A stretch of 64,000 nucleotides of DNA from Mortierella sp. BCC40632 (taxonomy: Eukaryota; Mortierellomycota; Mortierellomycetes; Mortierellales; Mortierellaceae). The translations under genes were made by a program, and so were the position numbers. Under the pieces are notes generated by a model. The model was not told the origin of the DNA. It did not search any database and saw nothing but the letters and a program-made list of their open reading frames with translations. Location: contig WAEK01000005.1 of assembly GCA_011634665.1 (NCBI GenBank), positions 2,117,001-2,181,000 of the forward strand, in the 5' to 3' direction. Below are positions 11,752 to 22,197 of this stretch, one piece after another (the stretch's first letter is position 1; the number at the start of each line of letters is the position of its first letter).

Positions 11752-12363
11752 TGTGTGTGTGCGTAAGAAAGAAAGAGAGAGAGAGAGAAAGAGAGAGAAG
11801 ACGGTCGAGAGATCAGGGAGAAGGGGCGAGGGGAAGGAGCAGAGTCGGACACAGTCGTTTGGCCAAAAGGGACATCCTTTTATCAACTCCTCATTTTGGC
11901 GCGCCTGGGAGAGACGATGACCGTCAAATAAAGGACACAAGACAGGACAGGACAGGACGGAGAGGCCAAGGGGGTCCCACGACTTCTCTCTCATCTGTCC
12001 AGATCCGGCTGAGGCTCCTTTTGTTCCGCACACATGGGCCCACCAGGTCTTCTTTGTCCGTCCTCGGGCCCTCCGCGCCACAACTCATCGACTGAATGGA
12101 CACCCTGCGTGGGAGGAGGCGGAGTTGCGAGTGACGCCTGTTCGCCCCTCTGTGAGCCGCACTGAATATCGTTCGTTGCCTCTCTCTCTCTCTCTCTCTA
12201 ACTCTGCGTCTAACATGCCAATGGAGTCTGACACAGTTCTCCTCTCAGCAGGATTCGGTGCCTTTGCTGAGCCCCAAGCACCCCTTCCTCGTATTATGGC
12301 TCTACCTCAATAGATCACTCCAAACAGTGAGGATTGCCTCCTGTTGAACAGCAAAGCTTCCTT

Positions 12364-12401
<38 letters not shown>

Positions 12402-12450
12402 GGTTTACATCGCATGTATTTTCGTGGTCTCTTTCTCTATCTCCCTCTCC
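11418..12450. other. Spacer between two minus-strand genes
   Basis: The left part is the promoter/5' UTR of the small secreted protein gene. The rest holds GA/GT-rich microsatellites (about 11640-11815), a GACAG pentanucleotide run near 11940-11957, a CT run near 12182-12199 and a T run near 12367-12395. No convincing ORF: the longer ones consist of dinucleotide repeats. Confidence 0.5.
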
Positions 12451-15400
12451 CTAGTTCTGCCGCCGATCATCTCCAGACTCCCGAAAGAGACTCAGACTTC
12501 GTCTCAGGAACGCCCCTGACCGCCTCGTCAAGGATTCTTGCTCTGGACTACTAGAGCCAGCCATCGTCGCTGTTGTTGCCGTTGTTGGCGTAGAATCCGG
12601 TGTAGATAGTTGGAGCTCATTCACCAGTAACGAATCGGAAAGATCAAGATGGGACGGCTGGACAAACTGTAACTCCTCTAGTCGGAGCTCCTCACCAGCC
12701 TTCCCTATCCTTCCTCCTCCTCCTCCTCCTCGCGACTGTTCCTCATGTCCCGTGACTCGAGCTGCCACACCAGTTTGTGCAAGAGGCTGTTGAATTGATA
12801 CGGATCCCCTTGCTTGGCCTTTACCTGTGGTCTTTGTCTTGGAATCTTTGTTCTTTGCCTCAGCGCCATTCTCCGTATCGCTGTCTTCATCGTCATCGTC
12901 ATCGTCATCATCATCATCATCATCGTCATACCCGGCCCCAAAGTATCGTCGATCATGACTAGCCCTTCGGTGGTTTAGCATTCCACCAATTCCATAGCCA
13001 TAACTGGTCTTGTCCGACTCTTGTCCGACATCATCATCATCATACGTTCCGAAAAGCATGTTGAAGAAGCCACCGCCGCCACTGTGTTGCCCTCCTTTTG
13101 TCGGCTGCTGACCCTTCTTTGTTGAAAGTGCAGAGGTGGTTCCAACCTTAATTTGTCCATCTCCACCACTTCCACCTCCAACTGTACCATTCCCACCACT
13201 AGAATCTGTCTCGCCTGTTCGAGCCCCAGCTCCAGTGCCTGTCCCGGTTCCACTGCCACTTGCTCCATGACCGCCGCCTGATCCGGATCCTGAACCGGCA
13301 TTTGTGCCATTACCTAGTGTATTGCGATGAAACAACGATGCCCCAAACATGGTCGATCGAACCGAAAATGGTGTAGGTGAGGTAGTATGAGCTCCTCCAC
13401 CTCCAGGTCCCATCGTATGAGCGCGGTCTTGAACAAAGTTTACGTTGGGGCTTTGGTTCGCAGAAGAGATGGGTCGTATCCTTCCTCCTCCTCCTCCACC
13501 TGTATTGCCTACCGCTCGACTTGGACTCGGGTTCATCCGACCCTGACCTTGACTATTGCTATTTCCACTAGGATCCACAGGCATTGTTGGCGAACGATAT
13601 GCAAAGGGTCTTTGGACCTGAGCTGAGGGCCCCCCACCTGCTTGAAAATTTAACCTCGGTGAAGCCGCCACGGTCATCCCAACTGATGGGCGTACAGTGT
13701 TGCCAAGAGTCGCTGGAAGAGTGGGTACAGGAGGAACAAATGTCGAGTCTGCAAATGTGACCATGACAGGATCAGATGGCATAGATTGACTTCGTTTGCT
13801 TCTTGTCCCCGTCGCTGATACACCTGGTCGAGTCTCAAGGGTGGTAATCGGTACAATCGAGCCTCTTCTCCTTGGTCCAATCTCTTCTGTCTCATTATTG
13901 CCCTGTACAGAAGACGGTATCTGGAACTGGTTTGAATGGGCCATTCCCGGAGAAAAGAGTCTCACGCTATTCAATGACAAAGAATGATTCAAAGCCGAGT
14001 TTCGACGCTCTCCCGAAACCGTATTTCCTCTCTGGACACTTTCATGACCCGGAGATCGGCGACGATGAAGATGAGTACCACTTCCTTGATCCAATACTCG
14101 ATAAGGGAGCTTTGTAGTGTCCTCAGCTGCTCGTCGAGCGACCTCGGCTTGGAACGCTTTCTCACTTCCTGTCATGGTCATCACAGAATGGTCAAGGCAT
14201 CCTTGCCAATTGGAAGGAGATGGTAAAGCGGCTACACCTGCTCCTCCATCCAGACTAGATTGGATCGTGTTGCCATAATGAGGGTGCGGTTCACCATTCA
14301 GCCTTGGACTCTGCAATGGTGCATCCGACTCGAGGACTCGGAACTTGATCCGACCCATCGTTGTCGAACTATTGATCGCAAAATCAATTTCGAGTGTATC
14401 GTCCAAGTCCCAATGATCATACAATGGGTTCCTAGGAAGCCACATCTTCCGGTTCAAGGGTTTGAGCAAGGATGGGTGGATATAAGTCTCAAAGTCCGAA
14501 GTACGATCCTGGTACGTGATCTTGGATGGCACATGATCAAAGTGAGCCGCTAGAGTCCGAGTGAGGTACTGAGCCACGGGAGTGGCGAGAACACTTGCAA
14601 AATACCCATTTTCTTCTAGGAAGCCATCTGCATAGTGTCCTCGTCGCTCTTCTACCTCGACATCAAGATCACTAGTCGACTTGGTATGCTTGAGCGACAG
14701 TTCCTTTGGACTCTCCGTCAAATCATAAGGTACATCCAGCTTGAGCGCCTGAGAAGTCGACTTTTCCATGGAAAGGTCACTCGGCTCAACAATAGCGCTC
14801 TGTGCCAAGGTTTTACGTCCTGGTAGGTTGCTTTCTATTGGGTTCAGATTTGTCTCTTGATCGTCCCCAACTGATCTATTGTCATCCTGTGTCAAGGTCT
14901 CTGGCTCGAGTTTCCCATTCCGATCCGACTGTCCAGCAACCGTACGCAAATAGGAATTTGTTTGTTGGTTCTTGTTGATACTCTCACGCCTTGGTGAGGA
15001 GGTCGATAATTCGATTTTGCTGCTTTCTGAAAGCTTGTCCGTGCTCACTGGGCGCCGTCGACGCAGCCCTTCCGTATAGGAATTAGCACCAGTTGTCGAT
15101 CGAGAACATTCACTTCCAGGTGTGGGTATGTCATGCAAAGCAGAGTTGGAATCCAGGTCCATATTCCGAAGTCCTGTATCGAGCGGCAAGAACTTTGTTC
15201 GTGTTCGAAAGAGGTCTCCACAAAGGATCTTGAAGTAAATAGTAAATCCTAGGAGAGCCACAATAAAGAACCCTCCAACAAGAGCCTTTTTCAACCAGAG
15301 GACGCCAATCATGGTGACCTGGAAAATGATGAGACCGTCCGAGGTATACTGGAAGACATGGCGAAAGTACCGTCCACTGTTTTCATATTTTCGGATATAG

Positions 15401-17783
15401 CAATAGGCAAACTGGTACTTGAACACCACAAGCGCAAATCCAAAGTAAAAGACGGCCGCCAAGAGAATGAGTGGACTGATGATCGAATAGATCAAGGTGA
15501 TCACCATCATGAGGATATTCTGTGGGTAATAGTAATAATACTGAAAGTTCCATGGGGTGGTTGCTCGTTGTAGTGACCGAGGTGTCCTTGTGAATTTCTT
15601 TGCCGTAACAATATAATGAACCACCAACTGGGCCCAGACCTGGGCCAGTTCCAAAAAGTGAGCACTTGTGTTGAACACCACATAAAAGATAAAGAATGTT
15701 GATCCTGAGGGCAAACTCTCGGCCAGGAGTGTAAAGATATTGGTTGGTTGTTGAATCAAAGTAATGATGGATTTGAGGATAGCCGTTCCGATCATGAAGA
15801 CAAAGAGGACATTAAAGATTAAAAAGTGATAGTATCGTCGCAGTACTTTGCTCTCCAATGAAGAGTACGATACAGGTAGTTCCTGTTTTGAAATGGCTAT
15901 TCATTCATGTGTTCAATAACGTTTTTTTTTTTTTTTTTTTATAGAAATATTAGATCCTTGATAGTTTCTGACAAGAAAAAGAAAGAAGGTATTAAAAAGA
16001 TTTTCATCCGATTGAACTCTCTTACCTAATATGATGACAGGGGCCAAGGCCAGAAAGATAGAGACAAACACAATCGGTAGCACGTTCTGTAATAGTGATT
16101 GGATCAAAGGTGAGGCTTCAAGAATAGGCTGAAGAAATGTAAACCTCGATGACAGTGCTCCCAGTGAAGTCAACAGCAAGAACGAGGATGTAGGGAAAAT
16201 CCAGAATACAATCAAGGTCCTACAAGTATACAAATTTGAAATAAAACGATGAGTCCGATTGGTCAAAAGTAAGACAGGAGGGAGGGAGGGGAGGAGAATG
16301 TTCGGCTTCAATAACGATCCCTTAGTCGTACCAAATACTCAGGTTGACTGCTACAGAACGTGTAAACCGGTTCCTGAAACTTGCTGTCAAATTGCTCCAC
16401 AAAACATCTCTAGGCTCCATCGCCAGACAAACACTCAGCCCCTGTGGCCGTGAATCAATCTTGCTCTGCGCACATAGTTGGGCTGAGAGATGGTGTCTAA
16501 AGGTAACAAATCCAAACGACGTTGACTTGAACCGAGGAGAACCATCCCGCAGCTCTTGGACTTTTTTATCGAGGCGGTTGTATTTTCGAACACAATAGTC
16601 GACCGTCCCGACTTGTTTTCCTCCTTTGAAGCGTTTCTCTAATCGAGTAGGCTGCGAGTCGTCCAGACTCTGTCGATCGAGAGCTGCAAGAGCGTGCCAG
16701 ATGGTGTAGGGCAAACTATCCTGCAGTGGCTGCTGAAAGAGCTTTGGATGGGTCTCGTTCCGGCTGTGGACAACAATGTCAAGCACTTCTGCATTCTGAA
16801 AAGTGGGTCCCTCAGGTAGAGAAGAGTCGATGCCATGACCCAAGCCCTGTGCGGACATCCGTTGATCGGGATTGTTCGGCCCCACTGTCCTGGCTTCCCG
16901 ACTACGTTGCTGTTTGCTCATAAAGATCGATTTCCGGAACCGGCTATAGATTTTCCTGTCCTTGTTCAGGTCCTGGACCATCATTTTGAACACTGCAGGG
17001 TCTAGAACAGACCCTTTCTCAGAAGAGGTGATGCCAAGTGCTTTGGTGTTGCCCTTGCTATTGGGGGCAACAAGAGTCGGCGACTTTGGTGTCGGAGGAA
17101 AAGTGCCGTGCTTGCATCTCTCCAAGGCCTCACGTGCCAGCTCAATATGTGCCTTCTCCAGCATATTGAGTGCGCTTTCGCGACGGTCAATCTTGTGACT
17201 AAGTCGGCCACAATGTTGAACCACGGTCGCAGATTCCACGGGCCCCATCCTGAGCGACTCAAAGTATTGGCGGAGAGCAGAGTCAGAACGAAGGCTGGAG
17301 GGAAGTCGACTGATAAAGATGGATCGTTCGGCGATTTCTCCCTGCCGTATCCTCTGCAGTGTGTACTCACGCCGGAGGTCCATCCACTGCCAGTAATTCT
17401 TGAAGAGCAAGAACATCCAACTGATGGAGATTAGATAGGTCAAGAAGACGTGGGCCCAGAGCAGATCCGAGTCTGCAGGCACGTTGGTCACACTCATGCG
17501 TGGAACTTCTTTTTCGTTTCCGCCGGCGGTGTAGTGAATTGGAAGCAAGATGCCACCGACAACAACCGAATTGAATATACAGAATTGAAGACACATCTTG
17601 AGAAATCGCAGAAACATTACTGCGTCCAACCCTACGTTCGCTATATAGAACTCTTCTGGCATCTTGATGATGGGTATTAGCCAGCCCATAAACCGCTTTG
17701 ATACCGGTGGAGATGGGTCACTGCAAATGCCAAGACAGTGAAGTAAGATTTAAAGAGATTCCCATAGGGGGGGGGGGTAAGGA

Positions 17784-17816
<33 letters not shown>

Positions 17817-18158
17817 AGTAGGTGATCATCATGGTCAGATAAGAAGGACACACAGACGGGTCGATAAACGTCCTGAGAGAGCATTGGGCCAAAGCGAGCA
17901 ACGACAGGCGGAGGAGAATGGAGGAAACGCCAAGGGTGAGTCGGTTGGGCTGTTGGGTTGGAGGGAAGGGGGGTCAAAGGGAACCATGGCTTACATCTCT
18001 AACCGGGATCGAGGTGAGTAGAGGTACTCTAGGGTCTTCTTCCTCCGGTTCCACTCAAAGACACCGACACAGACCACGCTGATGCCAGTGCTGAGGCCTA
18101 TCTGGGCCATGAGACCATTGAAGGTCGGGACCAGATAGCGTGACGAGAACTCTGTCAT
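12451..18158 (-). CDS. CSC1/OSCA/TMEM63-type channel with long tail
   Basis: Members of this family form mechanically or osmotically gated cation channels in the plasma membrane and endomembranes. Minus-strand exons are 18158-17995, 17720-16332, 16219-16026 and 15896-12451, totalling 5193 nt (1730 aa) with matching phases. Domains in order: N-terminal membrane segments (RSN1_TM; FMGWLIPI, GLDAVMFLRFLKM), the cytosolic PHM7_cyt region with EPRDVLWSNL at its end (about residue 500), the 7-TM core (VFWIFPTSS, then SKQELPVSYS and YYHFLIFNVL; to about residue 810), and a region like the PHM7_ext tail (YIHPSLLKPLNRKMWLPRNP). About 900 residues of Ser/Gly/Asn-rich tail follow, with an Asp run, much longer than in usual fungal homologues. 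The gene is divergent from the F-box gene at 20 kb. Confidence 0.9.
12885..12929. repeat. GAT/GAC triplet run encoding poly-Asp
   Basis: The plus strand shows repeated CATCGT and CAT triplets, which encode an uninterrupted run of 13 Asp residues followed by EDSD in the tail of the CSC1-like protein. Mixed GAT and GAC codons suggest an old tract or one under selection at the protein level. Confidence 0.85.
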
Positions 18159-19713
18159 CAGGGAGAGATTGGTATAAAGTCGGCGATGGTCCCGGGACGG
18201 GCCTTGATAAGAAACGAGTGAGGAAGAGTCTGAGAGAGAGAGAGAGAGAAAGGGAGAGGTTGGGACTCCAAACGCTCTGGAGGATTGCTTTTTGGACAAA
18301 AGGCTGAGGTGACAGGGAGCCGGTTTAGGATGAATCCAGATGCCGAGTGGATGCTGCCAGCAGTTAATGTACACGGGCAAGGGCTCGGCGACAGGCCGTG
18401 GATCTCTCAATCTCTATCTCTATTTCACTCTTTCTCTCTCTCGTTCTCTCTCTTGTTCTCTCTCTACAAGAAGGCCTCCCTGCACAAAAAAAAAAACAAG
18501 AGAAAAGAAACAAGGCGCGCCAAGATTGCCTGCAGGGGTCAGGCTTCAAACGAGGAGACAGGCAGCAGGAGGAAAGGGACAGAAGCGGGGACACGAAGGG
18601 AAGGGAAGGGAAGGGGGGGGGCTTGAGCCTGGTTAGAGAGAGAGAGAGAGACACACACGACGGTAGGCGTCCTGTATGAGAAGGAAAAAAAAGGGGATGT
18701 CAGAGGCAGATGGGATGCAGAATGAGGGTGCGAGTGGGCTTGTCCATTCGCCATTGGACACGAAAAAAATAAGTGAGAGAGGAGGGAGAGAAAGTGAAAG
18801 TGTGTGTGTGAGAGAGAGAGAGAGAGAAAAAAAAAAAAAAAAAAAAAAAAAAAATCGAGAACAAGGGGGCAGGAGGAGACGCGGTGGTAGGTCCTGGTCT
18901 ACCTGGGCGACTTAACGCCCAGTGGCGTAGAGGTGCAGGAGAAGAAGAAGAGGAGAAGTATGGGGGATGGATGAGCCTTGGATGTGGCATCCAATTACTG
19001 CATCTAGATCTGCATCGCCAGGGGCAGAGTCAGGGCCAGGGCCAGGGACTTGGCGTACACGAGTTGATGCGGACATTGGACATGATCTCTCTCATTCACA
19101 ACTAGCTCTCTGTTGGACTGGCTCCTCCTCTTTTGGGCAAATGAAGATCACGCGCCCTTCTTTTGGGCTGCAGGAGAAGCTTTAGATTCTGGACGACAGG
19201 ATGAATCAGACGCCATGCAATAGCTGCGCTAGATGTCGACCCTGAATGGAGAAAGAGATCAAGAGCCTGGCCATGGAAGGTATGGGAGAGTGTGTGAGAT
19301 GGGAGAGTGCACGGCTAGCATTGGAAGGATCCTGTGGGCCAGATAGAGCAAAGAGTAGAAACAAGAAAGAGAGAGAGAGAGAGAGAACAAGTGAAATAGA
19401 GCAAGATAAATAGAGAAAGAGAGAGTAGCGCATTGGCCTCTGGCGCAACAGGACGCGGCAATGGTGACACACCGACAGGAAAGAACGTCGTGCAGAAAGG
19501 CCAGTAAGCAAGTAAGGTAGTAAGTCTGGACAATCAAAGAGGGGGTGGTGGACTGGGCGGGGAAATGACCCAATCGCCATGCGCAGGACCACCTGGATTG
19601 CTTGAGGGAGAGAGAAAGAGAGAGAGAAAGAGAAGAGAGAGAGACAAAGAGACAGAGACACAGACACAGACACAGACGCAGACGCAGACACACTCACAGA
19701 CACACTCACACTC

Positions 19714-19753
<40 letters not shown>

Positions 19754-20009
19754 CCTCACAAACACATTCAAAATCCACACGTACTGCGCGGGCCCCCGCT
19801 TCCCAGGCAGGTTGGGTGGCCGTGATGCACCAATGCAAAAGCTTGCTCTCTCCTTCTCTCTCCCATCTCATTCTGGCCATATGCCCAAAGATGATCTTCA
19901 CACTCCACCGCCCCTTCCTAGCCCCACTGCCTTGCTTTCACCACCACCACCACCTGCTCCTCCTCCTCCTTCAACTTCACCTTCACCTTTCTCGTCCTCC
20001 ATAATCGTC
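18159..20009. other. Divergent intergenic region, CSC1-like / F-box gene
   Basis: Both flanking genes read outward, so this stretch should hold both promoters. It is dense in GA, CT, CA and CAGA microsatellites (about 18230-18250, 18785-18830, 19365-19385, 19600-19755), a G9 run near 18612 and a poly-A run near 18827-18854. No TATA element stands out. The ORFs here are repeat-driven. The last 130 or so bases could be N-terminal coding sequence of the F-box gene. Confidence 0.5.
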
Positions 20010-21698
20010 ATGCCGACATCGCCCACTCCTCTGCCTGTCGAGTGTCTGTCGCTGATCCTGCATTGCCTTCTCGGCGACATCAAGTCGCTGCACAGCCTGC
20101 TCTCCGTCAATTCTGTCTTTTTCCAGCTCACCGTCCCTTTGCTCTACGCTAGTCCATTCCAGCTCCTCGAGCGCCAGTCCTACGCCCCCACACGCAGACT
20201 TGACCTCAAGGCCCGCAAGCAAAAACTGACCCAAACCCTAGTGGACTCGGCCTTTGAGTTGGCTCTCTTCCCCGCTGCTGACCCCACTTTGGCCTCGCTG
20301 CCGCCCCACTCTTTCTCTTTCTTTCGTACATCCGATGTCGCCTGCTCGCCTTTATCTACCTTTGCTCAAGGTCAGCCCCTTCCTGTCCTTCGGCATCAGA
20401 GTAGCCTCCAGGTCTTGCAGCGGCGGGTCATGACCAACTACCTCTACTATTACAACTATCAGCGCCACAAGGATCTTGTCAACATTCTCGAGGCACCCGT
20501 TGTCCCCGGCTACGGTTACGGCTACGGTTATGATCACACTGTATGGACCCGCCAGGAGCTTCAGATCCTGATGGCACGCTACCACCCTGCAGGACTCCGG
20601 GAGTTTGGTCTTGGTCTCGAACCAAGTCTGCTGCAACTTCTTCCAGATTTGATGTGCGCCCATCGCCTAACAAGACTCGAACTCTGTGCCATCAAAGAAG
20701 AAACCAAGCTCGAGCCGATCATCGACTTTATCACTGCACATAATCGACAGTATGGCACCTTGCGAGACCTCAAGATCCAAGGGTCGGGTCCTTCACATGA
20801 CCCACTTCGACTTGTTCAGTGTATGGATCGACCAAGACTGATCGATCTTTCTGAATGGGCCCAACCTGTAGTACGCCTAGACCGGATCGCACGAGACCAC
20901 CTCGAGTCCCTTCATCTCCGGCTTCGTGAACGATCCCCGTCAGAGATAACCCCCGTTTTTCTCAGCACCTGCTACTCGCTCAAGGTGCTCACGATGCAAG
21001 TCAACAAACCAGACCTCTTTAAGCCCTTTATTCGTGATCGCTTCGGAACAAATTCACATCCATTCTGGAGCGAGCTGCAGCCTGATGAACACGGTCGAAT
21101 CAGCAGTCAAAGACTAAACCCACCCAAAGAGTTTTCAGGTCGTATACCACTTTCGCATTTGGAACTCTCTGGAGAAAAATCAATTTTGGTGCCATGTCTG
21201 ATGGACATTGTATCTGCGTTCCAGGACACGCTCCAAGAGCTGGTCGTGAACTCTTGGCACTTTACAGATCATTCTGACACCAAGGCCTCGCTTACATGGA
21301 GTCACACCCTGCCACGACTAACACGTCTGGAACTCAAGGGGCCCATTGTTCTAGCATTCAACCTGGATACATTAGTTCACTGTCCATCACTACGTTCACT
21401 TATCCTCGACCTTCCAGCGTTAACGCATTCGGTGAGTGGACACAAGCTAGCAAGCCTGGCATCTCTGCGTCAGCTCCGAGAATTGAGTCTAGAAGGAAAG
21501 TGGTACATTGGTGATCATCTTTTGGACTACCTATCGGATCATCTCCAATCACTAGAAAGACTAAGCTTGGAAGGATGTATGGGACCGACATCGAATGGGC
21601 TACTGAAGGCGATCAAGAAGATGAAGAATCTGGAGTGGTATAGCAATACACCTGTAGGACCATGTATGCGTCTTGGCATGACACTGGCACTTCTCTAA
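20010..21698 (+). CDS. F-box/LRR-type protein (first of tandem pair)
   Basis: F-box proteins serve as substrate receptors of SCF ubiquitin ligases. This single-exon ORF has an N-terminal F-box (LPVECLSLILHCLLGDIKSLHSL) within the first 50 residues, followed by about 500 residues with degenerate leucine-rich repeats (for example LTRLELKG, LRSLILDLPAL, LRELSLEGKW, LERLSLEGC). The start at 20010 puts the F-box right at the N-terminus (562 aa). In-frame ATGs at 19881 and 19833 would add a Pro-rich leader and cannot be excluded. A GYGYGYGY segment near residue 170 is unusual. It lies 500 bp upstream of a second F-box gene on the same strand. The substrate is unknown. Confidence 0.8.
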   Translation: MPTSPTPLPVECLSLILHCLLGDIKSLHSLLSVNSVFFQLTVPLLYASPFQLLERQSYAPTRRLDLKARKQKLTQTLVDSAFELALFPAADPTLASLPPHSFSFFRTSDVACSPLSTFAQGQPLPVLRHQSSLQVLQRRVMTNYLYYYNYQRHKDLVNILEAPVVPGYGYGYGYDHTVWTRQELQILMARYHPAGLREFGLGLEPSLLQLLPDLMCAHRLTRLELCAIKEETKLEPIIDFITAHNRQYGTLRDLKIQGSGPSHDPLRLVQCMDRPRLIDLSEWAQPVVRLDRIARDHLESLHLRLRERSPSEITPVFLSTCYSLKVLTMQVNKPDLFKPFIRDRFGTNSHPFWSELQPDEHGRISSQRLNPPKEFSGRIPLSHLELSGEKSILVPCLMDIVSAFQDTLQELVVNSWHFTDHSDTKASLTWSHTLPRLTRLELKGPIVLAFNLDTLVHCPSLRSLILDLPALTHSVSGHKLASLASLRQLRELSLEGKWYIGDHLLDYLSDHLQSLERLSLEGCMGPTSNGLLKAIKKMKNLEWYSNTPVGPCMRLGMTLALL

Positions 21699-21826
21699 AT
21701 ATAAAACATATATTTAATATATCGGCAAAGCTATGGACTATCGTGCCCCTTTCACTGTCTAGGATTCTAGCGTACCACAATAACAATATTACCACCAAAG
21801 GACCGTTTGAGAAGTGAGAGGAATGG

Positions 21827-21862
<36 letters not shown>

Positions 21863-22197
21863 AGACCTTGCCATGCTGAGAAAACTTTATTAAAGTGTTG
21901 GTTAGCAAAGAGCTGTGTTCTTTGCTTGGATAGACGATGTCTGACAAGTTTCAAAACCGGTGGCTGCCGCTGGTGCTAGCGAAAAGTCTTGAGATGGAGG
22001 TGGGATATGACCTTTGATGTTGCCAAGGAATCAGGATCGATTTTTCAACACCCTCCACTCAAAACTGTCCGTGCGTCTCCTTGGTCAGAAGTCACATTTT
22101 TTTTTTCCCCTCTTCTTACATAACTTTGTGGTCATGCTTCTTGGTTGTGCTCTTCAGCTCCTTTTCTTCAGACCATCAATCAGGACAAGTAATCGCG
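21699..22197. other. Spacer between tandem F-box genes
   Basis: It contains AT-rich 3'-UTR sequence (about 21699-21725) and a long poly-T run (about 21829-21861). AATAAA on the minus strand near 21890 has no clear gene to serve. The sequence just before 22198 is open in frame with the second F-box gene but looks like 5' UTR. Confidence 0.5.

Noticed and set aside
19206..19901. 231-aa minus-strand ORF in the divergent spacer
   Set aside because: Ser/Val/Leu repeats from CAGA and CT tracts; not coding.
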